A DNA stretch of 64,000 nucleotides from Protopterus annectens. Its lineage: Eukaryota > Chordata > Ceratodontiformes > Protopteridae. The stretch spans positions 581,927,415 through 581,991,414 of the forward strand of contig NC_056749.1 of assembly GCF_019279795.1 (NCBI RefSeq), in the 5' to 3' direction. The notes below the pieces were generated by a model. That model had not been told where the DNA came from, did no database searches, and saw nothing but the letters and a program-made list of their open reading frames with translations. Positions 12,111 to 22,251 of this stretch are shown here, one piece after another. Position numbers and translations under genes: made by a program. Within the stretch, counting starts at the first letter, position 1; each line of letters starts with the position of its first letter.

Positions 12111-13185
12111 CTACCTTACTAGCTCTGCTGTAGTTAACCAGCTATTTGGTAACTCTTCACTGCCACACAGTGCCTGTCTTAACTCATCCCTGAACTCCAC
12201 CTCACAATTACCCTTTTTCAATTTCCACCATTTGATCCTTGGTGCTGCCCTCACACTCCTCCTCCTCTTCTTGATCACCAACGTCATCCTACAAACCACC
12301 ATCCTATGCTGCCTAACTACACTTTCCCCGGTCACCACTTTACAGTCTCCAATCTCCTTCAAACTGGCCCTCCTACATAAAATATAATCCACCTGTGTGC
12401 ATCTTCCTCCACTCTTGTATGTCACCCTTTGCTCCTCCCTCTTGTTAAAATACGTATTCACCACAGCCATGTCCATCCTTTTTGCAAAATCCACTACCAT
12501 CTGACCTTCTGCATTCCTTTGTTTAACACCATACCTACCCATCACTTCCTCATCCCCTCTGTTCCCTTCACCAACATGCCCATTGAAATCTGCTCTAATC
12601 ACCACTCTCTCACCCTTGGGTACAGTCATCACCACTTCATGCAATTCACTCCAACATTTTTCTTTCTCATCCATTGCACACCCAACTGTGGGGCATATGC
12701 ACTAACAAACATTCATCATTACACCATCAATATCCAGCTTCATAAACATCACTCTGACACTATTTTCTCCTCCAAATCACTCTTAGAATGCTGTTCCTTC
12801 AGAATAACTATGCCATTTCTCCTGCCATCCACACCATGGTAAAACAATTTGAACCCACCTCAGACGCACCTAGCCTTACTCCCCTTCCATCTTGTCTCTT
12901 GCACACACAATATACCAACCTTCCTTCTGTCCATCATATCAGCTAGCTCTCTCCCTATACCAGTCATACTGCCAACATTCAAAGTTCCGACCCTCACTAC
13001 CACAGTCCTAGCCTTTCTCCTCTCTTCCTGCCTTCGGCCATGCCTTCTGCCTCTTCTCCTCCTTCGGCCAACAGTATCCCAATTTCCGCCAGCACCCTGT
13101 TGGCTAACAGTACTGGTGGTGGTCGTTGTTAACCCGGGCCTCGACCGATCCGGTATGGAAATATTTACTGGTGTCCACATGAAAT
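12111..13185 (-). pseudogene. LINE endonuclease region
   Basis: An N-terminal block at about 13020-12860 reads VGTLNVGSMTG, ELADMMDRRKV and CVQETRWKGSKA; the QETRW Glu is a typical metal-binding residue of APE-like endonucleases. A second block at 12674-12111 reads ADFNGHVGEG, VDFAKRMDMAVVNTYF, RCTQVDYILCRR and RQHRMVVCRM, the conserved Asp/Asn and terminal His region. The two blocks are in open frames separated by degraded sequence of about 190 bp (12675-12860), so the endonuclease is not intact. Its family role is to nick target DNA to prime reverse transcription. Confidence 0.85.
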
Positions 13186-13212
13186 TATTTGGCGAAGTTT
13201 TACGCTGGATGC

Positions 13213-13222
13213 CCTCATAAGT
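13213..13222. repeat. target-site duplication, right copy (LINE insertion)
   Basis: CCTCATAAGT, the partner of 10182-10191. Gag of DIRS copy 3 resumes immediately after it. Confidence 0.85.
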
Positions 13223-13990
13223 AGGTATACACAATTCCTGTTCATTAGAAGAGTCAGAAGAAATTGATTATGAATCTTTTGAATAGGATTCTATGTCTTG
13301 TCTAGGCCTCTTAGAAAGGGGCGGGGGTTGGCTACCCCTGATTAGAGTAATTAAATCTTCAGCCATTTTGATCATTTGTTTTTTAGGCATAGGGGCCTGC
13401 ACACGTGGCCCAGGCATCGTTTTGTTTAGGCATAGGTCGAGATTTTGGCCTTAGTTTTGAAGATGGCGTTGGCCTAATATAAAAAACTGTAGGCCTGAAC
13501 ACACCCTCAGAAGCCGATACCTGCACAGCGGCTCCAGACCCATCCAAGGTAGAGACATCCACAGGTTCTATAACTGAAGCATCTCGTGGCATACTGGACT
13601 CCGAATGGGTCTCAGTAGAGGCCTGCGAATCAGAAGTAGTGGGTATCAGGGGATGCGAAAGCACCTCACTGAGAACCAGGGATGCGAAAGCACCTCACTG
13701 AGAACCAGCAAACTGGCGACTGGCTTAGGAGAAGCATCGTCGGCAGTTTTGGACCTCAACGGCCTGAATCTGTCTTTTGCTTTGCGTTTTTTAGGTAGTC
13801 GGATTGCTAACCGACGACATTTCTGGATAATTAAAGCGTGAGCCAAAATATTTAGAAGGAAAAATGTGCAGACGTTTGATGTGTTGATTAAACCACAAAA
13901 CCGACAGCAAGGTATGCTGTGGTCAGGGCCTAGGCAAGGAATACAGTACAAATGAAAATCCTTATGAGGTATTTGCTTCCCGCAAGTAAT
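13223..13990 (-). pseudogene. gag-like region, DIRS copy 3, N-terminal side
   Basis: Contains the MPRDAS and STLDGSGAAVQ blocks, the basic KKRKAKDRFRPLRSKT block and, at the N-terminus, NNCITCGKQIPHKDFH with CIPCLGPDH, the double Cys/His zinc-type motif typical of gag in this family. A 33-bp local duplication (GATGCGAAAGCACCTCACTG) occurs at about 13650-13705. It is a broken fossil. Confidence 0.8.
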
Positions 13991-14149
13991 GCAATTATTA
14001 ACTTTTACTAACATCGGAAAGGAGCAAGTAAATGTTTCCCCAACAGGGTACTTAGCTTTTTAGTTGAAGACTTCGGATCTGAAACTCGAAAACGAAAATT
14101 TCAGCAGTCGGCCGACCGGCACTTGCGAATTGCTTCTGCTTCGGGCACC

Positions 14150-14330
14150 GCGCGGCAAGAAAGACTGGTGTAATGGCGTCGGCTGCATGTTTTATACCCC
14201 TGACGACCTGACATCATGGAAGAAGGGACAGCAACCGACGCAGGACCCAAGACTTTGTTAATCAGGCCAACTGAGGGCAACCTGCCAGCAGATTACCCAA
14301 ATGTAATGACTGCAACAGTGAAACATGAAT
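14150..14330 (-). repeat. 5' ITR of copy 3 with core promoter
   Basis: TATA box on the minus strand at the complement of 14191-14196, upstream of the leader. The outer tip CAACAGTGAAACATGAA joins copy 4 with no intervening DNA. Confidence 0.75.
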
Positions 14331-14573
14331 TACAGTTGTGTATACTTACCATAAACGTAGATGTTCAAGTTTATTCACTGTTGCAGTCATTACATTTGGG
14401 TAATCTGCTGGCAGGTTGACCTCAGTCGGCCTGAATAACAAAGTCTTGGGTCCTGCGTCGGTTGCTGTCTCCTCTTCCATGATGTCAGGTCGTCAGGGGT
14501 ATAAAACATGCAGCCAACGCCATTTTAATTAGTTTTTCTTGCCCCAGATGTCAGGTGGCCCCCAAATGGGGAG

Positions 14574-14576
<3 letters not shown>

Positions 14577-14626
<50 letters not shown>
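14577..14626. repeat. (AT)25 microsatellite
   Basis: Fifty bases of pure AT dinucleotide next to the 3' ITR of copy 4. No sister copy has it at this place, so it expanded after this copy inserted. Confidence 0.95.
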
Positions 14627-14632
<6 letters not shown>

Positions 14633-14763
14633 GCATGTACTTTAGAACACAAAAAAAATTACCTCCAACTAAAAGCAAATACACCACAAAGCCTTTTGAG
14701 CATAGCGAAGGAAAGAAGAGGTATAATGATACAGAAGAAAGGGGGCTGGCGGGTGGGTAACAC

Positions 14764-14868
14764 GGACTGCAACAGTGAATACACTCGAACATCTACATTT
14801 ATGGTAAGTGTACACAACTGTACTACGTTCTTCATGTTTCACTGTTGCAGTCATTATATTTGGGTACA
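14764..14868 (-). repeat. ICR of copy 4
   Basis: GGACTGCAACAGTGAATAC through CATCTACATTTATGGTAAG to ACACAACTGTAC, then TTTCACTGTTGCAGTCATT. The first half is the reverse complement of the 3' ITR tip at 14331-14393, the second half that of the 5' ITR tip. Confidence 0.88.
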
Positions 14869-14934
14869 ATCCCAAAGCTATGGATGGGAGGATGGAATTA
14901 TACAGCATTAGGAGCAGCTATAAGGCCCTGCAGG

Positions 14935-15960
14935 ACAGCAGTGGCAAAGCCTGCCCTGGATTTAGAAAAGAAAGGTAAATGGTAATATTTTGTGAACGTA
15001 TGAACTGAGCTCCAAGTAGCAGCCTCTAGAATGTCTCTGGTAGGAACCCCTCTGAGAAAAGCTGCAGAGGTAGATGCAGCCCTGGTGGAATGGGATCTGA
15101 TCCCCTTGGGTTTACCATGGTGCATGTAGCAGAAACAAATACAATGGCTTATCCATTTTGAAATGGTCTGCTTTGATATAGCCTTCCCCTCTGCCCCTGC
15201 AGCAAATACCACCAGTAGTTGCTCAGACTTTCTTAGAGATTTTGTCCTGTTTAAGTAGAATCTTCGTTGTCTGTGTACATCCAATGAATGCAGAATCTGC
15301 TCCCCCTTGTTCTGCGGATTTGGGAAAAAAGTTGGCAGATGAATGGTCTGGTCAAGAGCCACATTGGATACCACCTTAGGCATAAAAGAAGGACTGGTCC
15401 TGAGGACCACCCTGTCTGGATAAAAGATAACGAAAGGTTCCACTGCCATGAGAGCCTGTAGTTCTAAAATCCTTCCAGCTGAAGTGACTGCTAAAAGAAA
15501 GGCCATCTTCCAAGATAGAAATTTTATGTCTGCAGTAGCAGCTGGTTCAAAAGGAGGTAGGGTGAGTTTTTCCAGCACAAAATTGGGGTCCCATGCAGGG
15601 GTCGGTGCTCTCCTGGGAGGTTTCAAATTTTTGGCCCCTCTGAGGTACTGCTTTAGCAGGGGATGAGAAAAGAGAGGAGGCTCTGTGTTGTAATGAGCTG
15701 AGATGGCAGAGGCATGGATTTTTATAGAAGAAAAAGTTAGGCCCTTGTGAAGCATCTCAGTTAAATATTGCAAAATCTGAGGAATATTGAGTAAAGCTGT
15801 GTTCATTTCTAATGCTTGGTTCCAGGCACAGAATCTCTTCCATTTATCAGCATAAAGTTTTCTAGTACTAGGCCTTCTAGCCTCCAAAATGACATCCATC
15901 ACAGGTTTACTGAGAGATGTGACTGGTGAAATTAGTTGATTAGCCATGCTGCAAGATTCA
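14935..15960 (-). pseudogene. tyrosine recombinase region, DIRS copy 4
   Basis: Long readable stretch with LEARRPSTRKLYADKWKRF, TFSSIKIHASAISA, ILELQALMAVEPFVIF, RSHSTRAASTSAAFLRG and TFTKYYHLPF. The order is that of a phage-type integrase core. It is a fossil. Confidence 0.9.
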
Positions 15961-15964
15961 GAGT

Positions 15965-17830
15965 TTGGAGCAGAGTGTGCAGACTTTGATAGTTCTGCTG
16001 AGACAATAGATGAGGTGTCTGAGGCAAGTACCACGGAGGAAGGTGTGACATATTCCTTAGAAGCGGGTACCAGTGTTGGCGAGGCCAGTCCAGAGCAATC
16101 AGAATCATATTTGGTTTTTCCTGTCTGACTTTTAGTAAAATCTTGGAGAGCACAGGGAGAGAGGGAAAGGCATAGACTGATGGGTTTTTCCAGCTGAAGG
16201 ATAGAGCATCCACTTTCCAAGCTTTTTTGTGATGAGCTCTTGTGCAAAATTTGTCTACCTGATAGTTTTGGGGAGAGGCAAAAAGATCTATGTCTGGGCT
16301 CCCCCATATTTGTGTCAAGATGCTGAAGATTTGTGGATCCAGTTTCCATTCATGTGGGTCCATAAGATTTCTGCTTAGGTCATCTGACAGAGTATTTTGC
16401 TTTCCTGGCAGGAACTGAGCTTGTAGACGTATTTGGTAAGGCAAGGCTGTGTTCCACAAGGCCATGGCTAGTCTGCAAAGGGGGTAGGAGTGGGTACCCC
16501 CCTGCTTGTTTATGTACCACATAACTGTGGTGTTGTCCGTCTTTATCAGTAGTTGTCATGGATGAAGGAAGTCCCTGAAGGCTGTCAAGAGCATTCTGTA
16601 CAGCTAGCATTTCTTTCTGGTTGATATGTAGCTGCATTTGATTTGGGCTCCATTCACCCTGAATGCATCTCCCTGCCAGATGGGCCCCCTAGGCATAGTC
16701 TGATGCGTCTGTAGTCAGGATTTGGGTAGCAGGGGGTAGAATGAATGACAGTCCCTTGTTTTGTTTTGGTGACAGGCCTCTGCCCACCAAAGGAATTCCT
16801 GTTGCAGGCAAGGAATGAGAGGAATCATCGTTTCCACGCTGTGACAATATTGACTCCATAAGCTTTTTAGGTACCATTGACGTTTCCTCATATGCAGTCT
16901 TGCATATAGAATTAGTAGAATGCAGGATGCCACGAACCCCAAAGCCTGCAGAATTTGTCTTGCAGATAGCTGGGTTTTTGTGGCCACTTAGTACGTTATT
17001 AACTGAATTTGTTTGTCTGGCGTGAGGTAATCCATCTGGGCAGTTGTATTCAAGCTTGCACCCAAGAATGTAATTATTTGAGAGGGTACCAGTTGTGATT
17101 TCTTTTCGTTTATGGTGTACCCTAGGCATGTTACAAGCCTTTTTACAAATGCCAGATGTTGTAGAAGAGTGTCCTTGTCCTCTGCCTGAATTAGACAATC
17201 GTCCAGATATGGATACATTTGAATGTTTCTTTGTCTGCAAAATGCAATTACTGGTGCCAGGCACTTTATGAAGACCCAGGGCACAGTAGATAAGCCAAAG
17301 GGCAGTGCAGAGAACTGGTAATGTAAATATCCTGCTTTGAAGTGTAGGTATCTTCTGCAATATTCCCTGATTGGGATATGCAGGCAAGCCTCTTAAGTCT
17401 AGAGTTACCAACCAGGCATTCTTGCCTAGAATAGGCAGTAGCTGTTGAAGAGTCAGCATCTTGAATTTTGGAATGTCCAGGAAAGTATTTAGAATGGATA
17501 AGTTCAGAATTGGACACCATGATTTGTCTTTTCTGGGTACCAGGAAAATTCCTGAATAAAAAACGTCCTTTTTTCTTTTCTGGTACTGGTTGAATAGCCC
17601 CCATATCCATGAGGGACATGACTTGTTGCTGGGCCTCTGCCCACTGATTTGGGGGCAGATCTGGCCATCCTTTTGGAATTGGCAATGTGTGGAAATGAAA
17701 TATGTACCCCTGGGATACTATATTTAAGACCCACTTGTCCTGGGTAAGTAGATGCCAATTTTGAGCATGAAGTGCTAGTTTTCCCCCCAAAGGGGCTGCC
17801 AAAAGATAAGTGCTTGGAAATGAGGAAAGT
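15965..17830 (-). pseudogene. RT, RNase H and methyltransferase-like region, DIRS copy 4
   Basis: Shows IKCLAPVIAFCRQRNIQMYP and YLDDCLIQA (RT), MLAVQNALDSLQ and MWYINKQGGTHSYPLCRLAM (RNase H), and DIDLFASPQNYQVDKFCTR with LIALDWPRQHWYPLL (methyltransferase-like). It is a broken fossil. Confidence 0.87.
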
Positions 17831-19640
17831 CATTGAGACTGTTTACCATAGGGTGGTGCTTTGCTACTTCCCGATTTGGAGGTGGAGGCACCCCATTGTT
17901 TTGCCCTGTAAGATCCTTGTAACTGAAACCTGGAGCCTTTGGAGTGTCTGGGTTTGACCTGAGAGGCTCTGTTGGGTACTGGAAAGGACCAATTCTTAGT
18001 AGGCCAGTGCCTACTGAACCAGGGTGGTTGCACTTGCAAGAAATCTTTTACAGTTTGCATAGATTTAGCTTTGTCTTCCATCTTTTTTTAAAACTTCTTC
18101 TGCCTTATTACCAAACAGACTGTCCTGCTGTAAAGGAGCATCCAACAATTTAGTTTTACATGATCAGGCAGATGTTGCTCCTTAAGCCAAGCATGCCTTC
18201 TTATTACAGAACCACTTATGGCGGCCCTGCAAGAGGCCTTCAAGGAATCAAAACCACATTGCAAAGTATGCTTTCCAACTTGTTCAGCTGAATGCAATAA
18301 ATCCTGTAACTCTATTTTCCACACAATCAGAAATCAACATAATTTTCTGTTTTAGTAAGCCCATGACATGCTGTTGATATTTAAGCATATGAAACTGATA
18401 GTTTAAAGCCCTGATTGCCAAGGTTGCAGACGTATAAACCTTCTTACCCCATCTACCCAGCACCCTGAAGTCTCTAAAAGAAGGTGTAGGATTTTTAGCA
18501 GTAGAAGCCTTAACACCCTTGGGACCCTGAGAAATAGTTTCAGGGTCAGAAGTAGGATTTTTGAAATGAAACTTGTGGGAGTCAGAAACCCTGTAATATC
18601 TGTCTGGCTTACTAGGAGCAGGGAATCAGGAGTCATGCTCGATTCTGAGAAAACATCATCATCAACGTCTAAAACAGGAGGTATAGCCAAAGGCCTATGC
18701 TGAGGAAGAAGAAGGAAATCCCTAAGCCTCTTTTTGGATTCTGAAAAGTCCTGACTCTCCCAATGAAAATGTTCCCTTATGGTATGCAAAGTCTCTCCAA
18801 AAGAAAAATCCTCAGGAGGAGAAGGGATGGATTCTTCTGCATCAGAGTCCTCATAAGGGGGGATAGAAAATTCCTGATCAGAAGAGGAATCAGAAGAAAT
18901 GGAAACCTGATCTGAAGATTCATAATCAGTGCCTTGCCTAGGCCTCTTAGCAGGAGGGGGTTGGGAACACCTAATCAAGGTAATTAAATCCTCAGCCATT
19001 TTGATCATTTATTTTTTAGGCATAGGGGCCTGAGCACGTGGCTCATGCATCAGTTTTTTTAGACAGTAGTTGGTTTTGGCCTTGTTTTTGATGATGGCAT
19101 TTGGTTTAATACACAAATCTTTAGGCCTGAAAACACCCTCAGAAGCCGGTGCCTGCTCAGCAGCTCTGGACCCATCCAAGGGAGAGACATCCACAGGTTC
19201 AATACTTGAAGAATCTTGCGGCATACCGTACTCCGAATGGGTCTTGGTAGAGGCCTGCGACTCGAAAGTAGCGGGCATCAGGGGCTGCAAAAGCGCCTCA
19301 CTGAGTACCGGTGAACTGGCGACTGGCTGAGGAGAAGCTTCGTCATCGGTTTTGGACCTCGACGGTCTGTCTTGTCTTTTTCTTTGCATTTTTTTGTGAA
19401 TTCCGGTAGTCGGATTGCTAACAGATGACATTTCAGGATAATTAAATCTTGAACCAAAGTATTTAGAAGCAAAAATATACTGATGCTTAATAGTGCATTA
19501 GTTAAATTTAACACAAAACCGACAGCAAGGCACGTTGTGGTCAGGGCCTAGGCAAGGAAAAAAGTACAAATGAAAATCCTTATGAGGTATTTGCTTCCAA
19601 CAAGTAATACAATTATTAACCTTTGCTGACATCGGTAAGG
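17830..19640 (-). pseudogene. gag-like region, DIRS copy 4
   Basis: Blocks QPPWFSRHWPTKNWSF, HTLQCGFDSLKASCRAA, IPPYEDSDAEESIPSPPED, KRPRQGTDYESSDQ and MAEDLITLIRCSQPPP are in family order. The N-terminal zinc motif region lies at about 19500-19630. It is a broken fossil. Confidence 0.82.
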
Positions 19641-19756
19641 AGCAAGAAAAAGTTTCCTCAACGGGGTACTTAGTTTTAGTTTGAAGACTTCGGTTCCGAA
19701 ACTTGAAAATTAAAATTTCAGGAGTCGGCCAACCGGCACTGCTTCAGGCACCCCGC

Positions 19757-19937
19757 GGCAAGAAAGACTGATTAAAATGGCGTCAGCTGCATGTTTTATA
19801 CCCCCTGATGACCTGACATCATGGAGGAGACAGCAACTGACGCAGGACCCAAGACTTTGTTATTCAGGCCGACTGAGGGCAACCTGCCAACAGATTACCC
19901 AAATGTAATGACTGCAACAGTGAAACACGAAGAACAT
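19757..19937 (-). repeat. 5' ITR of copy 4
   Basis: Inverted match to 14380-14545. Minus-strand TATA at the complement of 19795-19800. Outer tip GAAACACGAAGAACAT. Confidence 0.8.
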
Positions 19938-20069
19938 CATTTAACTTTTTCTGACATTGGTTAGAGCAAGAAAAAAGGATCCCCAATGGGGTAACTTAGC
20001 TTTAGAAGAATTCAGGATTATCAACTCGAAAATGAAAATTTCAGGTAGTGGCCGACCGGCACTTGCAAA
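19938..20069 (-). mobile_element. displaced 5' leader of DIRS copy 2
   Basis: The sequence (TTTAACTTTTTCTGACATTGG to CCGACCGGCACTTGCAAA) is exactly the leader segment expected next after 6629. It is followed by the segment found at 27165. Copies 3 and 4 lie on one side of it and copy 5 on the other. Confidence 0.85.
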
Positions 20070-20445
20070 GTATAGTTGTGTACACTTAGCATAAATGTAG
20101 ATATTCAAGTGTATTCACTGTTGCAGTCATCACTTTTGGGTTATCTGCTTTCAGTAGCCCTCAGTCAGCCTGATTAAAAAAGTCTTGGGTCCTGCGTCAG
20201 TTGCTGTCCCTTCTTCCAGGACGTCAGCTCGTCAGGGGTATAAAACATGCACCCAACACCATTACATCAGTTTTCTTGCCCCAGATATCGGGTGCCCCTT
20301 TAATGGGAAGCAATTAAATCTATAAATATACAAGGTTATACCTCCAACAAAAATGCAAATACACCAGAAAGCTTCTGAAGATAGTAAAGGAAAGTAGAGG
20401 TATATCCAAAAAAGAAAAAGAAGGGGGCTGGAGGGAGGGTAACCA

Positions 20446-20545
20446 GGACTGCAACAGTGAGCACACTCGAACATCTACATTTATGGTAAGTGTACACAAC
20501 TGTGCTATGTTCTTCGTGTTTCACTGTTGCAGTCAGCTTTGGGAA
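20446..20545 (-). repeat. ICR of copy 5
   Basis: GGACTGCAACAGTGAGCAC, CATCTACATTTATGGTAAG, ACACAACTGTGCTATGTTC and TTTCACTGTTGCAGTCAG in the standard order. Confidence 0.85.
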
Positions 20546-20599
20546 TCTACCCAAAAGTGATAAGGATGGGAGGAGGAATTTAAATAGAATTAGGACCAG

Positions 20600-21700
20600 C
20601 TAAAAGGCCCTGTAAGACTGCAGTGGCAAAGCCAGCACTGGATTTAGAAAAAATTGGCAGATGGTAATGCTTGGTGAAAGTATGTACAGAACCCCTAGTA
20701 ACAGTTTCTAGGAAGTCCCTGGTAGTGACGCCTCTGAGAAAGGCTGTAGAGATAGATGCCCCCCTAGTAGAATGGGGTCTGATCCCATGTGGGATAGGTT
20801 TTCCATGGTGTTTGTAGCAAAAAAAAATCAACAGCCTATCCATTTGGAAATGGCTCGCTTTGAAATAGCCTTCTCCTCTGCCCCTGCAGCAAATGCCACC
20901 AGCATTTGATCAGATTTCCTTTGAGGTTTAGTTCTGTCCAAGTAGAATCTAAGCTGTGTGCATGTCTAAGGAGTGCAGAATCCGTTCCCCTTTGTTCTGT
21001 GGATTAGGAAAAAAGGTCGGCAAATGTGTGGACTGATTAAGGGCCACACTGGATACCACCTTGGGCATGAAGGAGTGATTGGTCCTGAGGGGCTCCCTGT
21101 CCGCATGAAAGATGATGAAAGGCTCCACTGCCATGAGGGCCTGTAATTTAGATACCCTTCTTGCTGAAGTGATTGCTAAAAGGAAAGCTGTTTTCCAAGA
21201 AAGGAATTAAGTCCGCAGTGGCAGCTGGCTGAAAAGGAGGAAGGGTGAGCTTTTCCAATACAAAGTTGAGGTCCCAGGCTGGTGTTGGAGCTTTCCCGGG
21301 TGGTCGTAGATTTATGGCCCCTCTGAGGAACTGCTTAAGCAGTGGATGAAAGAAAAGGGGTGGTTCTGTGTTATAATGAGATGAGAGGCGTGAATTTTGA
21401 TGGAGGAGAAAGACAGGCCCTTATGAAGCATCTCAGTTAAGTATTGTAAGATCTGAGGTAAATTGGGCACCATTGTGCTCATCCCTTGAGATTGGCTCCA
21501 GGCACAGAATCTTTTCCATTTTTCAGCATAAGACTTTCTGGTACTAGACCTCCTTGCCTCTAAAACGATATCCATCACTGGTTTACTGAGGGATGGTAAA
21601 GGAGAAATTATGTAATTAGCCAGGCTGCTAGATTCAGTGTTTGTAGTTGAGGATGCAGAATTTGGTGCTCCTGCTGAGACAATAGAGTAGGAGTCTGAGG
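20600..21700 (-). pseudogene. tyrosine recombinase region, DIRS copy 5
   Basis: LEARRSSTRKSYAEKWKRF, FSSIKIHASH, the AVEPFIIFHADREPL block, IRPHSTRGASISTAFLRG and VHTFTKHYHLPIF are visible. It is a broken fossil. Confidence 0.85.
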
Positions 21701-21751
21701 CAGATGCCATGGGGCCCACAGTGACACACCTCCCCCAAAGGGGAAAAAGGG

Positions 21752-22251
21752 NNNNNNNNNNNNNNNNNNNNNNNNNNNNNNNNNNNNNNNNNNNNNNNNN
21801 NNNNNNNNNNNNNNNNNNNNNNNNNNNNNNNNNNNNNNNNNNNNNNNNNNNNNNNNNNNNNNNNNNNNNNNNNNNNNNNNNNNNNNNNNNNNNNNNNNNN
21901 NNNNNNNNNNNNNNNNNNNNNNNNNNNNNNNNNNNNNNNNNNNNNNNNNNNNNNNNNNNNNNNNNNNNNNNNNNNNNNNNNNNNNNNNNNNNNNNNNNNN
22001 NNNNNNNNNNNNNNNNNNNNNNNNNNNNNNNNNNNNNNNNNNNNNNNNNNNNNNNNNNNNNNNNNNNNNNNNNNNNNNNNNNNNNNNNNNNNNNNNNNNN
22101 NNNNNNNNNNNNNNNNNNNNNNNNNNNNNNNNNNNNNNNNNNNNNNNNNNNNNNNNNNNNNNNNNNNNNNNNNNNNNNNNNNNNNNNNNNNNNNNNNNNN
22201 NNNNNNNNNNNNNNNNNNNNNNNNNNNNNNNNNNNNNNNNNNNNNNNNNNN
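21752..22251. other. assembly gap (500 N)
   Basis: Exactly 500 N, the same length as the gap at 60151-60650, so it is a placeholder of unknown true size. It lies inside DIRS copy 5, at the edge of the second gag-like element. Confidence 0.95.

Larger units (their letters stand above)
10192..13212 (-). mobile_element. RTE-like non-LTR retrotransposon (LINE), nearly full length
   Basis: A 3.0-kb minus-strand LINE bounded by 10-bp target-site duplications, inserted into gag of DIRS copy 3. The 5' leader (complement of about 13060-13212) is GC-rich. An apurinic-like endonuclease precedes a reverse transcriptase. The 3' end (complement of 10192-10240) finishes in a short GAAAGAAGAT-type tail rather than poly(A). 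The compact layout, endonuclease type and tail fit the RTE clade as I know it from fish and amphibians. The clade call is an inference; the LINE identity is clear. Confidence 0.9.
6630..14330 (-). mobile_element. DIRS-type YR retrotransposon, copy 3 (contains LINE 10192-13212)
   Basis: Inserted into the gag leader of copy 2. Parts: 3' ITR 6630-6845, ICR 7004-7090, a short YR trace about 7119-7330, methyltransferase-like and RNase H about 7340-8160, RT about 8160-9170, gag about 9155-10191 continuing at 13223-13990 beyond the LINE, leader, and 5' ITR about 14150-14330. The 5' tip abuts copy 4 directly (head-to-tail). It is broken, with about ten breaks. It is older than the LINE it carries. 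Confidence 0.88.
14331..19937 (-). mobile_element. DIRS-type YR retrotransposon, copy 4
   Basis: Parts: 3' ITR 14331-14556, AT microsatellite 14577-14626, ICR 14764-14868, YR about 14935-15960, methyltransferase-like and RNase H about 15965-16790, RT about 16790-17830, gag about 17830-19640, leader, and 5' ITR about 19757-19937. All parts of a full element are present but broken, at roughly eight places. It is head-to-tail with copy 3. Its 5' end meets the displaced leader of copy 2 at 19938. Confidence 0.9.

Noticed and set aside
11661-12842. Plus-strand open frames rich in Leu/Ser/Pro over 11661-13220
   Set aside because: They are antisense shadows of the minus-strand LINE, whose codons give clear endonuclease and RT motifs.
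1408-14330. LTR (Gypsy or ERV) interpretation of the terminal repeats
   Set aside because: The repeats at the ends of each copy are inverted, not direct. There is an internal complementary region, and the integrase gene is a tyrosine recombinase (HSTRA, TFTKHYH), not a DDE integrase.
14539-14911. Open frames of alternating Ile-Tyr at 14539-14911
   Set aside because: They are translations of the (AT)25 microsatellite.
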